From CAYTTR01 sp964440805 (GTDB lineage Bacteria > Acidobacteriota > Aminicenantia > Aminicenantales > Aminicenantaceae), in NCBI GenBank assembly GCA_964440805.1, contig CAYTTR010000002.1, forward strand, positions 58,181 to 122,180: DNA of 64,000 nucleotides. The letters run 5' to 3'. The notes below the pieces were generated by a model that did not search any database, was not told the origin of the DNA, and worked only from the letters and a program-made list of their open reading frames with translations. Positions 18,522 through 27,172 of this stretch are shown piece after piece (the first letter of the stretch is position 1; every line of letters starts with the position of its first letter). The translations under genes and the position numbers were made by a program.

Positions 18522-18873
18522 CTGAGGCTTATTTAATGAATGATCCTGAAGAGGGGAAGGGTATGGAAGGGCTGAGGGGTGGTGAGGGGTGAGGGAATAA
18601 CCCCCTGAGGGGGGATGGCCGGATGAAAATATTCACCTCCCAAATCATCCCCCATGAGTATTGACTTTATATAATATTCATTTATTTTATTAATTAGCTG
18701 AGTTATGATATGTCAAAATAGATAGAGTGAAAGGGTCTTCCTTGTGCAATTTAAAGAAAAATATGAGAATTCCTTCAAAAAAGAACAGAGTTTTCAGAAA
18801 GAAGCAGAATTGGATAGAGAGCAAACCGCAAAAAAAGGGACAGAGTTAAGGGTCCTTTACAAGGGGGGAAATA
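18522..18873. other. Divergent intergenic region with G-rich tract, hairpin and promoter
   Basis: This 350-base gap separates the GT-C-like gene from the minor pilin operon. The plus strand has six G-runs at 18553-18595 with loops of 2-7 bases, a textbook G-quadruplex pattern. A short CCCCC-TGA-GGGGG hairpin follows at 18601-18614. A likely promoter for the pilin operon is TTGACT at 18661-18666, a 16-base spacer, then TATTTT at 18683-18688. I see no convincing gene in it. Confidence 0.55.
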
Positions 18874-19437
18874 TTGAAAAAAGGGGAAAATATCCAGAGA
18901 AAGCAATTAATTACCCCAGCAACAAAACAAACAGACAGCCTTAGTAATGGATTCACTCTGATTGAGGCCCTGGTGGTTATTGCCATTGTCGGTCTTTTAG
19001 GCATGGCTCTGACTCCCGGTATTCTTAATTCTTTGGAGACAAGAAGGCTGGAAAGTGAAGCCAGGGATATTCTGACCACAGTAGAAAAGGCCAAGTTTCA
19101 AGCAGTTAAAACCAAGCTGAGCTACAGGGTTCGCTTTTATCAACAGGACGGAAACTGGGTCTATGTTGTGGAAAGGGAGGATACCCCAGGAATCTGGAAA
19201 GCTGCTCCAGGGGAGATTCCAAAACAGGTTTTTCCAGGATTTGTGGTTACAGTGAATCTTCCAACTCAGCAAGTAGAATTTTCTGCCCTCGGCTTTATCT
19301 CAAATTATGATCCCCAACAAAATTCCGTTATTCTCCAGAGTATAAAGCTTTTAAATAAAAGGCAGCCTGATTTGAGGGAAATCTGGTTTTATCATGGAGG
19401 TTCTATTAGATATGAAAAAGCAGCAAGCGGGGGATAA
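18874..19437 (+). CDS. Prepilin-like protein (GspH/FimT type)
   Basis: 187 residues. The class III prepilin signal is NGFTLIEALVVIAIVG: cleavage after Gly, N-methyl-Phe, Glu at +5, then the hydrophobic helix. A basic leader of about 28 residues precedes it, longer than usual. The GspH/FimT-like length and the 'ARDILTTVEKAKFQAVKTK' segment after the helix fit a minor pilin or pseudopilin. The start is a TTG at 18874 with GGGGGG a few bases upstream; no ATG precedes the signal in frame. It is first in a five-gene minor pilin operon and should be processed by the peptidase at 25578-26342. Confidence 0.85.
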   Translation: MKKGENIQRKQLITPATKQTDSLSNGFTLIEALVVIAIVGLLGMALTPGILNSLETRRLESEARDILTTVEKAKFQAVKTKLSYRVRFYQQDGNWVYVVEREDTPGIWKAAPGEIPKQVFPGFVVTVNLPTQQVEFSALGFISNYDPQQNSVILQSIKLLNKRQPDLREIWFYHGGSIRYEKAASGG

Positions 19438-19445
19438 CGATTGTC

Positions 19446-19910
19446 ATGAAACTTAAAAAATTTAAAAAAACAAAGAATTTTTTCTCTTACCAGAAAGAGG
19501 AAAGAAGAGGCATGACTTTAATTGAAGCCCTTGTAGGCATGGCTCTTGTTTCCATTGCCTTGCTTGGCCTGGCCCAGTTATTTACTTACAGCGTTATGAT
19601 TAATTCCCGTTCTGATAAAATCTCCAGCGCCACTTTTTTAGCCCAGCAGCAAATTGATTTCATCAGGGATTTAACCAGGGATGAAATATCTGCTTTGTCT
19701 GCCGGCAGCCTTGATGAACAAATCGACATAAACCAGGACAATACCCTCGATTACCGCCGGATTACTATTCTGGAGTCACAGGGCTTTTCCTGGGAAGTTA
19801 CGGTCTATGTTTTCGGGCCTGAGCAGATACAGACCAACCGGGATGATTTAATTGATGAGCCAGCTAAACACCGCCTCCTGGCCAGGATGGGGACAATTAT
19901 CGGGCGGTAG
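19446..19910 (+). CDS. PilV-like minor pilin
   Basis: 154 residues with prepilin signal RGMTLIEALVGMALVSIALL, cleaved after Gly in the class III manner with Met at +1. The body is short and PilV-like ('LAQQQIDFIRDLTRDEIS'). The leader is long and basic (KLKKFKKTKNFF). It lies 8 bases after the previous pilin gene. Minor pilins prime pilus assembly and carry PilY1 at the tip. Confidence 0.85.
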   Translation: MKLKKFKKTKNFFSYQKEERRGMTLIEALVGMALVSIALLGLAQLFTYSVMINSRSDKISSATFLAQQQIDFIRDLTRDEISALSAGSLDEQIDINQDNTLDYRRITILESQGFSWEVTVYVFGPEQIQTNRDDLIDEPAKHRLLARMGTIIGR

Positions 19911-19943
19911 GAGGCGGGAGTAATAATAGGGGAAGGAATAACC

Positions 19944-21107
19944 ATGAGTGAATATTTGATAAAAGGCCGGAAAGGACTCACCTTAACCGAACTTATTGTG
20001 GCCAGCACGGTCATGCTGGTGGTCATTCTGGGGACCCTGGCTCTCTATATGAGAAGTAACCGCATTGCTGTTGACCAGCAGCAGCTGGCCGAACTTCAGC
20101 ATGATGTCAGAGCACCCATGTTTTTTATAGCCAGGGATGTCCGTTCGGCTGGAGTGGGCTTGACTGCGGAGATAGCCGGTTATTTCCTGGAGGGATATGA
20201 TGCTTTCAGTCCGGGAGAGGCCGAAGCTGATTCCATAAAAGTCATGGGAAATTTTGACGACCCCTTAGCCCTTCACATCCGTGAATATAGTGGAGGAGTA
20301 GGGGGTGGAGCGGCAACCGCCTTTCTATATGATTGGGAGCTGGAGAATGCCCCATATGAATGCCCGGATTTTTATGAAGAACGGGTGATTCTGATTATAT
20401 CTACCACTTGTCCTGGGTGTTATGGGTTCCGTTATATTCCCGTAAACAGTGTCTACGGTTGCGGTGAAGGAATAGAGCATTTTAACATGCAGCCCGGCCA
20501 ATCAGAACTAAATCCGCCCGGCGGACTGATTGATACAGGCTGTTCGGAAGACTGTTGGGATGATGCTCTAATGACCTTAGGTCAAGTAAAGCAGTATTGG
20601 CTTGATACAACCGGGAATTCCGGTGATTACCCTGATATCGCCCATCTGGATGAGGATCACGGATATTTAGGAATCCCGGATACTCTTTACTTGACTACAA
20701 TTGATGAGCAAGGCGAAGTTCTTCACTTGCCGCTGGCCCAGAATATTGAAAATCTCCAATTTCAATATAACGGCGACTTGAATATGGATGGAGTTCTGGA
20801 TGGATTTACCGACTGGGATAATGATGCTTGGACCATCCAGCCAAATGACGATGAAGCTACCAAACAGTCAAAATTGGATATCATTAGCTCCATCCAGCAA
20901 GTCAGAATTTGGGTTCTGGGAAAAACGGAAAGAGCCATGCTGGCTGTCTCCGGAGAGCCTCCCAATGATATTCATCTCTACCGCCGGCCGGCCATTGCCA
21001 ACAGCCCGGCAGCTGCTTCAAATGACGGGCACCGCCGGGTTCTTCTTGACTCAACCTCCACTATCCGGAACCTGGCCCTAAATCTTTATAATCTGGGAAC
21101 AAGATGA
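19944..21107 (+). CDS. pilW: PilW-like minor pilin
   Basis: 387 residues. Prepilin signal KGLTLTELIVASTVMLVV (Leu at +1, Glu at +5). The large C-terminal beta-rich domain ends in 'VRIWVLGKTERAM' and 'RRVLLDSTSTIRNLALN', typical of PilW. Eight cysteines lie between about residues 130 and 200, probably forming disulfides. At about residues 276-293 there is an acidic DLNMDGVLDGFTDWDND segment that looks like an EF-hand or dockerin-type Ca loop. Its stop overlaps the next ATG (ATGA). Confidence 0.87.
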   Translation: MSEYLIKGRKGLTLTELIVASTVMLVVILGTLALYMRSNRIAVDQQQLAELQHDVRAPMFFIARDVRSAGVGLTAEIAGYFLEGYDAFSPGEAEADSIKVMGNFDDPLALHIREYSGGVGGGAATAFLYDWELENAPYECPDFYEERVILIISTTCPGCYGFRYIPVNSVYGCGEGIEHFNMQPGQSELNPPGGLIDTGCSEDCWDDALMTLGQVKQYWLDTTGNSGDYPDIAHLDEDHGYLGIPDTLYLTTIDEQGEVLHLPLAQNIENLQFQYNGDLNMDGVLDGFTDWDNDAWTIQPNDDEATKQSKLDIISSIQQVRIWVLGKTERAMLAVSGEPPNDIHLYRRPAIANSPAAASNDGHRRVLLDSTSTIRNLALNLYNLGTR

Positions 21108-21727
21108 GAAAAATAATTAAAAAAAATCAAAAAAGTACATTGAATGAAATAATTAGGCACAAACGGAGAGGAGTTGCCCTGTTAATAATTATAATGGTCC
21201 TGGCTTTTATGTTGACCATTGGTCTGGCTGTGGTAACGGTGACCAGTACAGGACCAAAAGTAGCTGGAAACATCCGAGCCCAGGAGCAGGCATTTAATGC
21301 TTCTGAGGCCGGTTTCGATGCCTCCTGGATTGCCATTGAGGATTTATTTGCCAATGAAACCTGGATAAGTTTTGAAGGTAATTATCTCAAGGAACCTACA
21401 GGTATAGACATTCCATTGGATCCGAACTATTTCCGCAAAAAAACAGATCTCGAACTCTTATCCATGCTGGATCCGGACGGAGACGGAATCCCGGACGTAG
21501 AAAAGGTGCTTTTTTTCAAACAGCCTTATTTTAGAGCACCGGATGGGACTTTAGATCCCAATTACACCTATACTACTTTTCTGATTGACGATGAAGCCGG
21601 TGGAGGCACGCCTGATCCTCAGGACGCCTTACTGGTCTGTATTGGAGTAATTGGACAAGGGGCAAACCTGGCCACAGCCAGAATTGAAGTAGAACTGGCG
21701 GTGGAGATCCAGGGAGGAGGAAATTAA
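21104..21727 (+). CDS. pilX: PilX-like minor pilin
   Basis: 207 residues. The N terminus has HKRRGVALLIIIMVLAFM followed by 'NIRAQEQAFNASEAGFDASW', the PilX hallmark, with no Glu at +5 as is common in PilX/GspK-like proteins. A DPDGDGIPD segment near residue 122 resembles a calcium-binding loop. It overlaps pilW by four bases and precedes the PilY1 gene. Confidence 0.85.
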   Translation: MRKIIKKNQKSTLNEIIRHKRRGVALLIIIMVLAFMLTIGLAVVTVTSTGPKVAGNIRAQEQAFNASEAGFDASWIAIEDLFANETWISFEGNYLKEPTGIDIPLDPNYFRKKTDLELLSMLDPDGDGIPDVEKVLFFKQPYFRAPDGTLDPNYTYTTFLIDDEAGGGTPDPQDALLVCIGVIGQGANLATARIEVELAVEIQGGGN

Positions 21728-21743
21728 AAGCCGAGGTTTGGCA

Positions 21744-24700
21744 ATGAAAAAAAATAAGATTAGAAGATTTTTGTGGTTTTCATTTTTGGCGGGAATTCTT
21801 TTGTTCACAGGTCACCAATGGAGCCAAGAGGGACAAGAATGTACAGAATACACAGAGAGTATTACTGAGACTTTTGGAAATAAAGAATATATGGACGAGC
21901 AGTGGACTTCTGTAGCCAACTGGGGCAGCGGCCAAATCAACTTGAGTTATCTGGGTGGAAATTTTGCCGTAGCTGAGCCAAGCGGAATGGGAGCCAAGAT
22001 TTATGTCTGTGATGCCGGGGATTTTGACGGAGACGGATATCCGGACCTTATCGGGCTTGATATAACCAGCAATCCTACTTCGAGCTTGGTGTTCGTTAAA
22101 AATCAGTACCCTTTAGTTGGCGAAAGCGGCGAGATATTTATAGTTGATAAGACGAAAACCTTTGATTATTTTAATAATCACATAGGTCCTGCTTCAATCA
22201 CCGTGGCTGATTATAACAATGATGGGCTGCTCGATTTTTTCTTCATGAGCAATGAGAAAGATGAATTCGGCTATACAAATTTTGTCGCAGCCATGTACAT
22301 CAATGTAGGTGATGCTGAAAATCCTGAATTCAACCAGTATCAGGTTTCTCCTAATTTGAATTTCACCAACCGATTCAAGAGTGCCGGAATCTACATCAAC
22401 TGGGCCGCTGACCATCTTTTTTCAGTGGACATCGACAACGACGGGGATATAGATATTTTGGTGATAAGCGAGGATAAAATTTTTCTGGTCAGGAATCCGG
22501 GAGTGGAAAATTTTAACTTAGATTCATTTGAAATCAGTGAATTGAGTTATGACCAGCGAACAGGCTTTAACATCGGCCGGGGAGGTTCAGCCGTGACCGC
22601 GGCTGATTTTGACCGGGACGGCGATATTGATATTGTAGGAGGAACGGTAAATGATATTGACTACCTTGTCTACTATGAAAACGATGGTACCAGAAGCTTC
22701 ACCCGGAGCGAGATTTCCATCCCCGACGAAAACTGCACTGGGACGGTAGCTATTAGTGCCAAGGATTTCAATGGCGACGGCTGGGTGGATATATTTGGAG
22801 CCACTGACCGCTGGAATGCCGGCAATGAGGCCAGAATGTGGTTTTATAAGAACAAAGGGCTGGTAGAGATAGAAGAAGAGGGAGAGATAGTAACTGTCCT
22901 TGATTTTGAATTCCGCTGTCTTAACAATTGTGATCCCATAATCCCTCCTTCTTATGATGTTGATATGAGCGCTGTTATTGATTATGACCAGGACGGTGAC
23001 TATGATGTTATACTGGCTGATGCCAATCATTCCGGTGATTATTACTTGGTTATAAACCAGTTGGCCGCAGTTTATGCCCTTTACGGGGAAGGCCGTTCCA
23101 CCAGTTACACAGACCATCTGGATGAGACCCAGCACGCCATAACCAAGGTAATGGTAAAGGACCTTGATATGGGAATAATCGGTGGTTCAAGTGAGGGGCT
23201 TTCTGTGAAGTTATATGTATCCAATAACGGCATTGACTGGGAATTCTACGGTGAATGGCTGGAAAATGACATCCGCAGCTACAGCAACCTTCATGAGCAC
23301 ACTTTTAACCACTTCGGTTCACGCTTGATGTGGAAAGCTATTCTGGAGGCAACAGAAGACGAGATGGAAGAATATGATGGAGCTTCTTACGAGACTCCGG
23401 TCATCAGGAATATTGAGTTTGAATATACTTATGTGGAGCGAAGGGAATATTCCAGAACCTCAGTGGCTACTCAACTGGTTGATGAAAGCGGCCGGCAGTT
23501 GAAGTTAATCATCGGCGGTTCTTTCTTCTATCCCGGCTGGCAGGGACATCTCCGGGCCTATGATGTAACCGGGATGACTTCGCTTGCCACCTCTTATTCA
23601 GAATTGCGGACAGTCACCAGGCCTGATGACTCAGAGTCTTCGGGAAGATATTTGGCAGAAGGAGTTGAAATAAAATGGGATGCCGGAGAACTGCTGGATG
23701 CCCGTTCGGCTTCGGATCGCAACATTTACACTGCGGTAGCAGAAGATGGAGATCTGGTAAGATACGATTTTACCACTGCTAATGTGGGAGTACTTGGCCC
23801 CATTCTCCAGGATCAGAATAATGACAATGAAGGGTTAATTAATTTTGTCCGGGGTGAAGGTAGATACTGGAAGCTGGGGGACATCAATCATTCCAATCCG
23901 GTGGTTGTCGGTCCGCCCCAAGAAGCTGCTTCTCAGATGGGAGAAGGTTATAAACAGTTCCTTCTCGATCACAGTGACAGGCAGAAAGTTCTTTACGTGG
24001 GAGCCAATGACGGCATGCTGCATTGCTTTGATGTGCTGACCGGAGAAGAACTCTGGGGTTTTATTCCTTACAATCTTTTGCCCAGGCTTAAGGAGATGCG
24101 GGCTGTGGATGGTGCCGACGGCAGCAGGTATTTCCTCCGCAATGTATATGTTGACGGAAGCCCGGTGGTGAAAGATGTTTATATTGATTCAGACGGCGAC
24201 GGTTCCAAGGAATGGATTACCATTCTTATTGGCGGCCAGGGAGCCGGTTGGGGAAGTACAAGCGGCGATGGTGTTATTTATAGGAACCATTATTTCGCCT
24301 TGGATATTACAGATCCGACTGACCCTCAACCTTTATGGGAATTTTCTCATTCAAGGAGGCACGGAAACAGAATCTTGAGAACAACCGGAGAAACCTGGTC
24401 GGTTCCGGTTATAGGTAAAGTTACCAAGGACGGGCAGCCAACCTGGGTGGCTTTTATGGGTTCAGGTTATGATAATGATACAGAGCATACTGTTGGCAAT
24501 TACTTTTATGCTGTTGACCTGGAGACAGGGGAAGCATTCTGGACATTCAGTGCTGGAGAAGTTGATACATCCAGACAAAACGGTTGGAATATTCCCAATA
24601 CCATCCCCGGCAATCCATCCATCGTGGATATTGATCGAGACGGCTTTCATGACCGGGTTTATGTGGGAGATCTGGACGGCCGGATATGGAAAATTGATAT

Positions 24701-25370
24701 TAGCCCGGAATATTTGCGGGCAAATTCCTGGACTGCAGTTTCCATCTATGAAGACGACGATAATTATCCCATAATAAGTCAGCCTGCTGTCTGGGTTGAT
24801 GCCAGTGCCGAACTCCCGGTACCGAGAGTCTTTTTCGGAACAGGCGGGGATGACAATGCGCCGGATGATGCTTATTATTCATTTGTTGCCTTGCTTGACG
24901 GCAGCTCTTCCCAAGTTGAATGGTTTATGGGTGATCCTTCCGTGGTTAATCTCAGTCCCTCCAAACAGGTGGGCCAGCTGGGAATTGGAGAAAAAGTCTG
25001 GGCCGATCCCAAAATAGCCGACTACATTGTCTACTTTAATACTCTTACCGGAAGCATCGAAAGCGTTAATCCCTGCGAGAGCTTGGCTGGGGTGGGAAAT
25101 CTATATGCCCGGTTTATAATAGCCAAGTCAACCTCACCCATAGGTTCCACTGCCTTTAAAACCACTGATGGTCCGGTGGAATCTCTTACCTTGGAGATAA
25201 AAACACGTTCAGCCGTAACCATCGGTGAATCCGACCGGGTTCAGGGAATGACCAGAAAACGGGAAGTTTACATCCAGGAATACGACTCCACCATTCAGAA
25301 GCTGGAACAGCCGGTAGGAGCCTTGTTGAGAGTCAAATCCTGGCGGGAGATCTTCCAGATTATAAGATAA
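21744..25370 (+). CDS. pilY1: PilY1-like pilus tip adhesin / assembly factor
   Basis: About 1208 residues with a signal peptide (residues 6-25). The N-terminal half holds at least six FG-GAP-like repeats with acidic DxDxDGxxD loops: DFDGDGYPD, DYNNDGLLD, DIDNDGDID, DFDRDGDID, DFNGDGWVD and DYDQDGDYD. The C-terminal half is the PilY1 beta-propeller, with 'VLYVGANDGMLHCFDVLTGE' and a further DIDRDGFHD loop. PilY1 sits at the pilus tip, binds calcium and controls retraction and adhesion. The FG-GAP head replaces the usual vWA-like head, so adhesive specificity may differ. Start ATG at 21744, with a weak CGAGG upstream. Confidence 0.9.
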   Translation: MKKNKIRRFLWFSFLAGILLFTGHQWSQEGQECTEYTESITETFGNKEYMDEQWTSVANWGSGQINLSYLGGNFAVAEPSGMGAKIYVCDAGDFDGDGYPDLIGLDITSNPTSSLVFVKNQYPLVGESGEIFIVDKTKTFDYFNNHIGPASITVADYNNDGLLDFFFMSNEKDEFGYTNFVAAMYINVGDAENPEFNQYQVSPNLNFTNRFKSAGIYINWAADHLFSVDIDNDGDIDILVISEDKIFLVRNPGVENFNLDSFEISELSYDQRTGFNIGRGGSAVTAADFDRDGDIDIVGGTVNDIDYLVYYENDGTRSFTRSEISIPDENCTGTVAISAKDFNGDGWVDIFGATDRWNAGNEARMWFYKNKGLVEIEEEGEIVTVLDFEFRCLNNCDPIIPPSYDVDMSAVIDYDQDGDYDVILADANHSGDYYLVINQLAAVYALYGEGRSTSYTDHLDETQHAITKVMVKDLDMGIIGGSSEGLSVKLYVSNNGIDWEFYGEWLENDIRSYSNLHEHTFNHFGSRLMWKAILEATEDEMEEYDGASYETPVIRNIEFEYTYVERREYSRTSVATQLVDESGRQLKLIIGGSFFYPGWQGHLRAYDVTGMTSLATSYSELRTVTRPDDSESSGRYLAEGVEIKWDAGELLDARSASDRNIYTAVAEDGDLVRYDFTTANVGVLGPILQDQNNDNEGLINFVRGEGRYWKLGDINHSNPVVVGPPQEAASQMGEGYKQFLLDHSDRQKVLYVGANDGMLHCFDVLTGEELWGFIPYNLLPRLKEMRAVDGADGSRYFLRNVYVDGSPVVKDVYIDSDGDGSKEWITILIGGQGAGWGSTSGDGVIYRNHYFALDITDPTDPQPLWEFSHSRRHGNRILRTTGETWSVPVIGKVTKDGQPTWVAFMGSGYDNDTEHTVGNYFYAVDLETGEAFWTFSAGEVDTSRQNGWNIPNTIPGNPSIVDIDRDGFHDRVYVGDLDGRIWKIDISPEYLRANSWTAVSIYEDDDNYPIISQPAVWVDASAELPVPRVFFGTGGDDNAPDDAYYSFVALLDGSSSQVEWFMGDPSVVNLSPSKQVGQLGIGEKVWADPKIADYIVYFNTLTGSIESVNPCESLAGVGNLYARFIIAKSTSPIGSTAFKTTDGPVESLTLEIKTRSAVTIGESDRVQGMTRKREVYIQEYDSTIQKLEQPVGALLRVKSWREIFQIIR

Positions 25371-25577
25371 AATAATTTATTCTTTTTCTTTTAGATAGGA
25401 TATTTGAAGAACAAACAGTATCATATATGTCCGGAGCGACATTGAGGCGCTAGCTTTCTCGAACGCCGAGAAGATCGGTGAGAGAAGGCGGAAAAAGCGC
25501 CGAAGTAAAGCGGAGGACATATGTGATGCTGTGGAATTCTGTAAACGATCTTGCCAAAAGGAAGAGAAACAGATAAT
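25371..25577. other. Convergent intergenic region with a 118-nt rod-like inverted repeat
   Basis: Bases 25415-25432 pair with 25515-25532 over 18 positions including two G-U pairs. Inside, GGCGC (25446-25450) pairs with GCGCC (25497-25501), CTTTCTC (25454-25460) with GAGAGAAG (25480-25487) with one bulge, and CCGA (25466-25469) with TCGG (25475-25478). The result is one long interrupted rod. There is no terminal T-run on either side, so it is not a classical terminator. It lies between the converging ends of pilY1 and the prepilin peptidase gene. Confidence 0.7.
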
Positions 25578-26342
25578 TTAATTTCTAAAAAAACTGAGAT
25601 AAAAAAGGATTATTTGCTCTCCCCAGAGTAAAACAACAAAAGCTGCCGGTGCCAGAAAAGTGCCGAAAGGAAGGGCATACTGCAGGTCTTTTTTCTTTAA
25701 AAGAATAAAAGCTATGCCAGCCAAGGCGCCGGCAAAAGAAGCCAGGATAAGGGTCAGCAAGGCCCCTTTCCAGCCCACATAGGCTCCCACAAACAACATC
25801 ATGGTTACATCACCCAGACCTAAACCTTCTTTTTTGCGGGCAAGATAGTAAAGGCCATAGACAATAAGAAGAAAAGAAGCACCGATGAGTGCTCCCAGAA
25901 CCGATTGAAGAAAAGAAAGGTCGGGCCGGAAAAAAGCGTAGAAAAGACCCAGACCTAAGCCGGGCAAGGTGATTTCATCGGGCAGGATCTGGTGGTAAAA
26001 ATCAATAAAGCCCAGAACAATCAGTCCGCTTACAAAAAGAGAGGAAAAAAAGAAATGAAGGGAGAAGGCAAAGTAATGATGGAGAAGCAGTAAAGAAAGA
26101 GGAGTAATTAGTTCCACTAAAAAATAGGAAAAAGGAATAGGGGCTCCGCAGTAACGGCATTTTCCTTTGAGGCAAAGAAAAGAAAAAAGAGGAATATTGT
26201 GGTAGGGTTTAATTTTGGTGCCGCATTGAGGACAGGATGAAGGCGGCCGGATAAGGCTTTTTTTCCGGGGGAGGCGGTAAATAACTACATTAAGGAAGCT
26301 TCCCCAGACAAGGCCGAAGAGAATAACGGCTATCTTTTCCAT
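25578..26342 (-). CDS. pilD: Prepilin peptidase / N-methyltransferase
   Basis: 254 residues, polytopic inner-membrane aspartic protease of the PilD/GspO family. The cytoplasmic zinc loop has CPQCGTKIKPYHNIPLF and then CLKGKCRYCG. The two catalytic aspartates are in FIDFYHQILPDEI and GLGDVTMM. It cleaves the class III leaders and N-methylates the new N termini of the pilins at 18874-21727. The start overlaps the upstream TPR gene by 13 bases, placing it last in a four-gene operon with an ABC exporter. Confidence 0.95.
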   Translation of the reverse strand: MEKIAVILFGLVWGSFLNVVIYRLPRKKSLIRPPSSCPQCGTKIKPYHNIPLFSFLCLKGKCRYCGAPIPFSYFLVELITPLSLLLLHHYFAFSLHFFFSSLFVSGLIVLGFIDFYHQILPDEITLPGLGLGLFYAFFRPDLSFLQSVLGALIGASFLLIVYGLYYLARKKEGLGLGDVTMMLFVGAYVGWKGALLTLILASFAGALAGIAFILLKKKDLQYALPFGTFLAPAAFVVLLWGEQIILFYLSFFRN

Positions 26343-27172
26343 GGGATAATGGGAGGGCTGATTTCGCCTGTTTGAGGATCATAGAGATAATCGTTGCCGT
26401 CAAGGTCACGGGGCATGGATTCCAGAAAACCTTTGGAGACAAGTTCATTCAGTTTTTGGGGATAATAACCGGATTTTTCCTTGAATAATTCAAGAGCTTG
26501 TTCAATTTTTTCTTTATCCATGGCTGCTTTAACATGATAAAGATGATTGGAGGCAATTTTTTTTATTCTTTCATCTTCGGTTGAATTGTAGATTTCAAGC
26601 CAGTTTTTCCAGGCAGAGTGAAGATCACCCACCTTGAAAAGAGTATTAGCGTAAAGACGGCGGGTAATGGGAGGAGCTCCTTCGATGTTCATGGCCTTCC
26701 GGTAGTACTCCCGGGCAAGCTCAAAATCCTTAAGGAGCATCTGGGCGTAATGGGCAGCCTGGTAGGGAAAAATCCACTGGTCCGGGTTTTTCTCAAGGCC
26801 TAAGTCGAGTATTTTTAATCCCAGCTCAAGGTCGCGGGCTTCATAAACAGCAATAATAGCACCCAACTCATATGGGTCGAGATAGCGAGGGTCAAGTTCG
26901 GCAATGATTGAGAAGATGTGTTCAAGATTCTGGTAGCGGTCAACCACAGAATAAGTGCTGTAATACTGGATGGCCCAGATGTAAATAAGATCAGCTACAA
27001 AGGAAGAATAGCCGAAAGTAGCGTATTTCAGATATTTTCCCGACGGGATATAAATTACGGAAGCTCCCGGTATTTTTTCCCTGGGAATAGAGTCGAGTTT
27101 AATCTTTAAGCCCATGAATAAAAAGCAGCTTAGAAGAGCCGCCAAAGTGAAGGATACAGCCTGTTTTTTCAT
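26330..27172 (-). CDS. Membrane-anchored TPR protein
   Basis: About 280 residues: an N-terminal signal-anchor (residues 8-26), then helical TPR-like repeats ('YQNLEHIFSIIAELDPRYLD', 'GLKILDLGLEKNPDQW', 'AREYYRKAMN'). The C terminus is 'DLDGNDYLYDPQTGEI', a short pattern also seen at the ends of pseudopilin-like proteins. The ATG at 27172 overlaps the permease stop as TGATG. The role is unknown; the context between an ABC-2 permease and the prepilin peptidase suggests an envelope function. Confidence 0.72.
   Translation of the reverse strand: MKKQAVSFTLAALLSCFLFMGLKIKLDSIPREKIPGASVIYIPSGKYLKYATFGYSSFVADLIYIWAIQYYSTYSVVDRYQNLEHIFSIIAELDPRYLDPYELGAIIAVYEARDLELGLKILDLGLEKNPDQWIFPYQAAHYAQMLLKDFELAREYYRKAMNIEGAPPITRRLYANTLFKVGDLHSAWKNWLEIYNSTEDERIKKIASNHLYHVKAAMDKEKIEQALELFKEKSGYYPQKLNELVSKGFLESMPRDLDGNDYLYDPQTGEISPPIIPWKR

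Noticed and set aside
18744..18944. 66-codon open frame just upstream of the first prepilin gene
   Set aside because: Lysine/glutamate-rich without a recognisable pattern, overlaps the prepilin start and has no ribosome site.
22587..23135. 182-codon antisense open frame inside pilY1
   Set aside because: Mirror of the acidic FG-GAP repeat region, with no ribosome site or family pattern.
25415..25532. Retron or intron element
   Set aside because: No reverse transcriptase or intron-encoded protein is near, and flanks show no target duplication.
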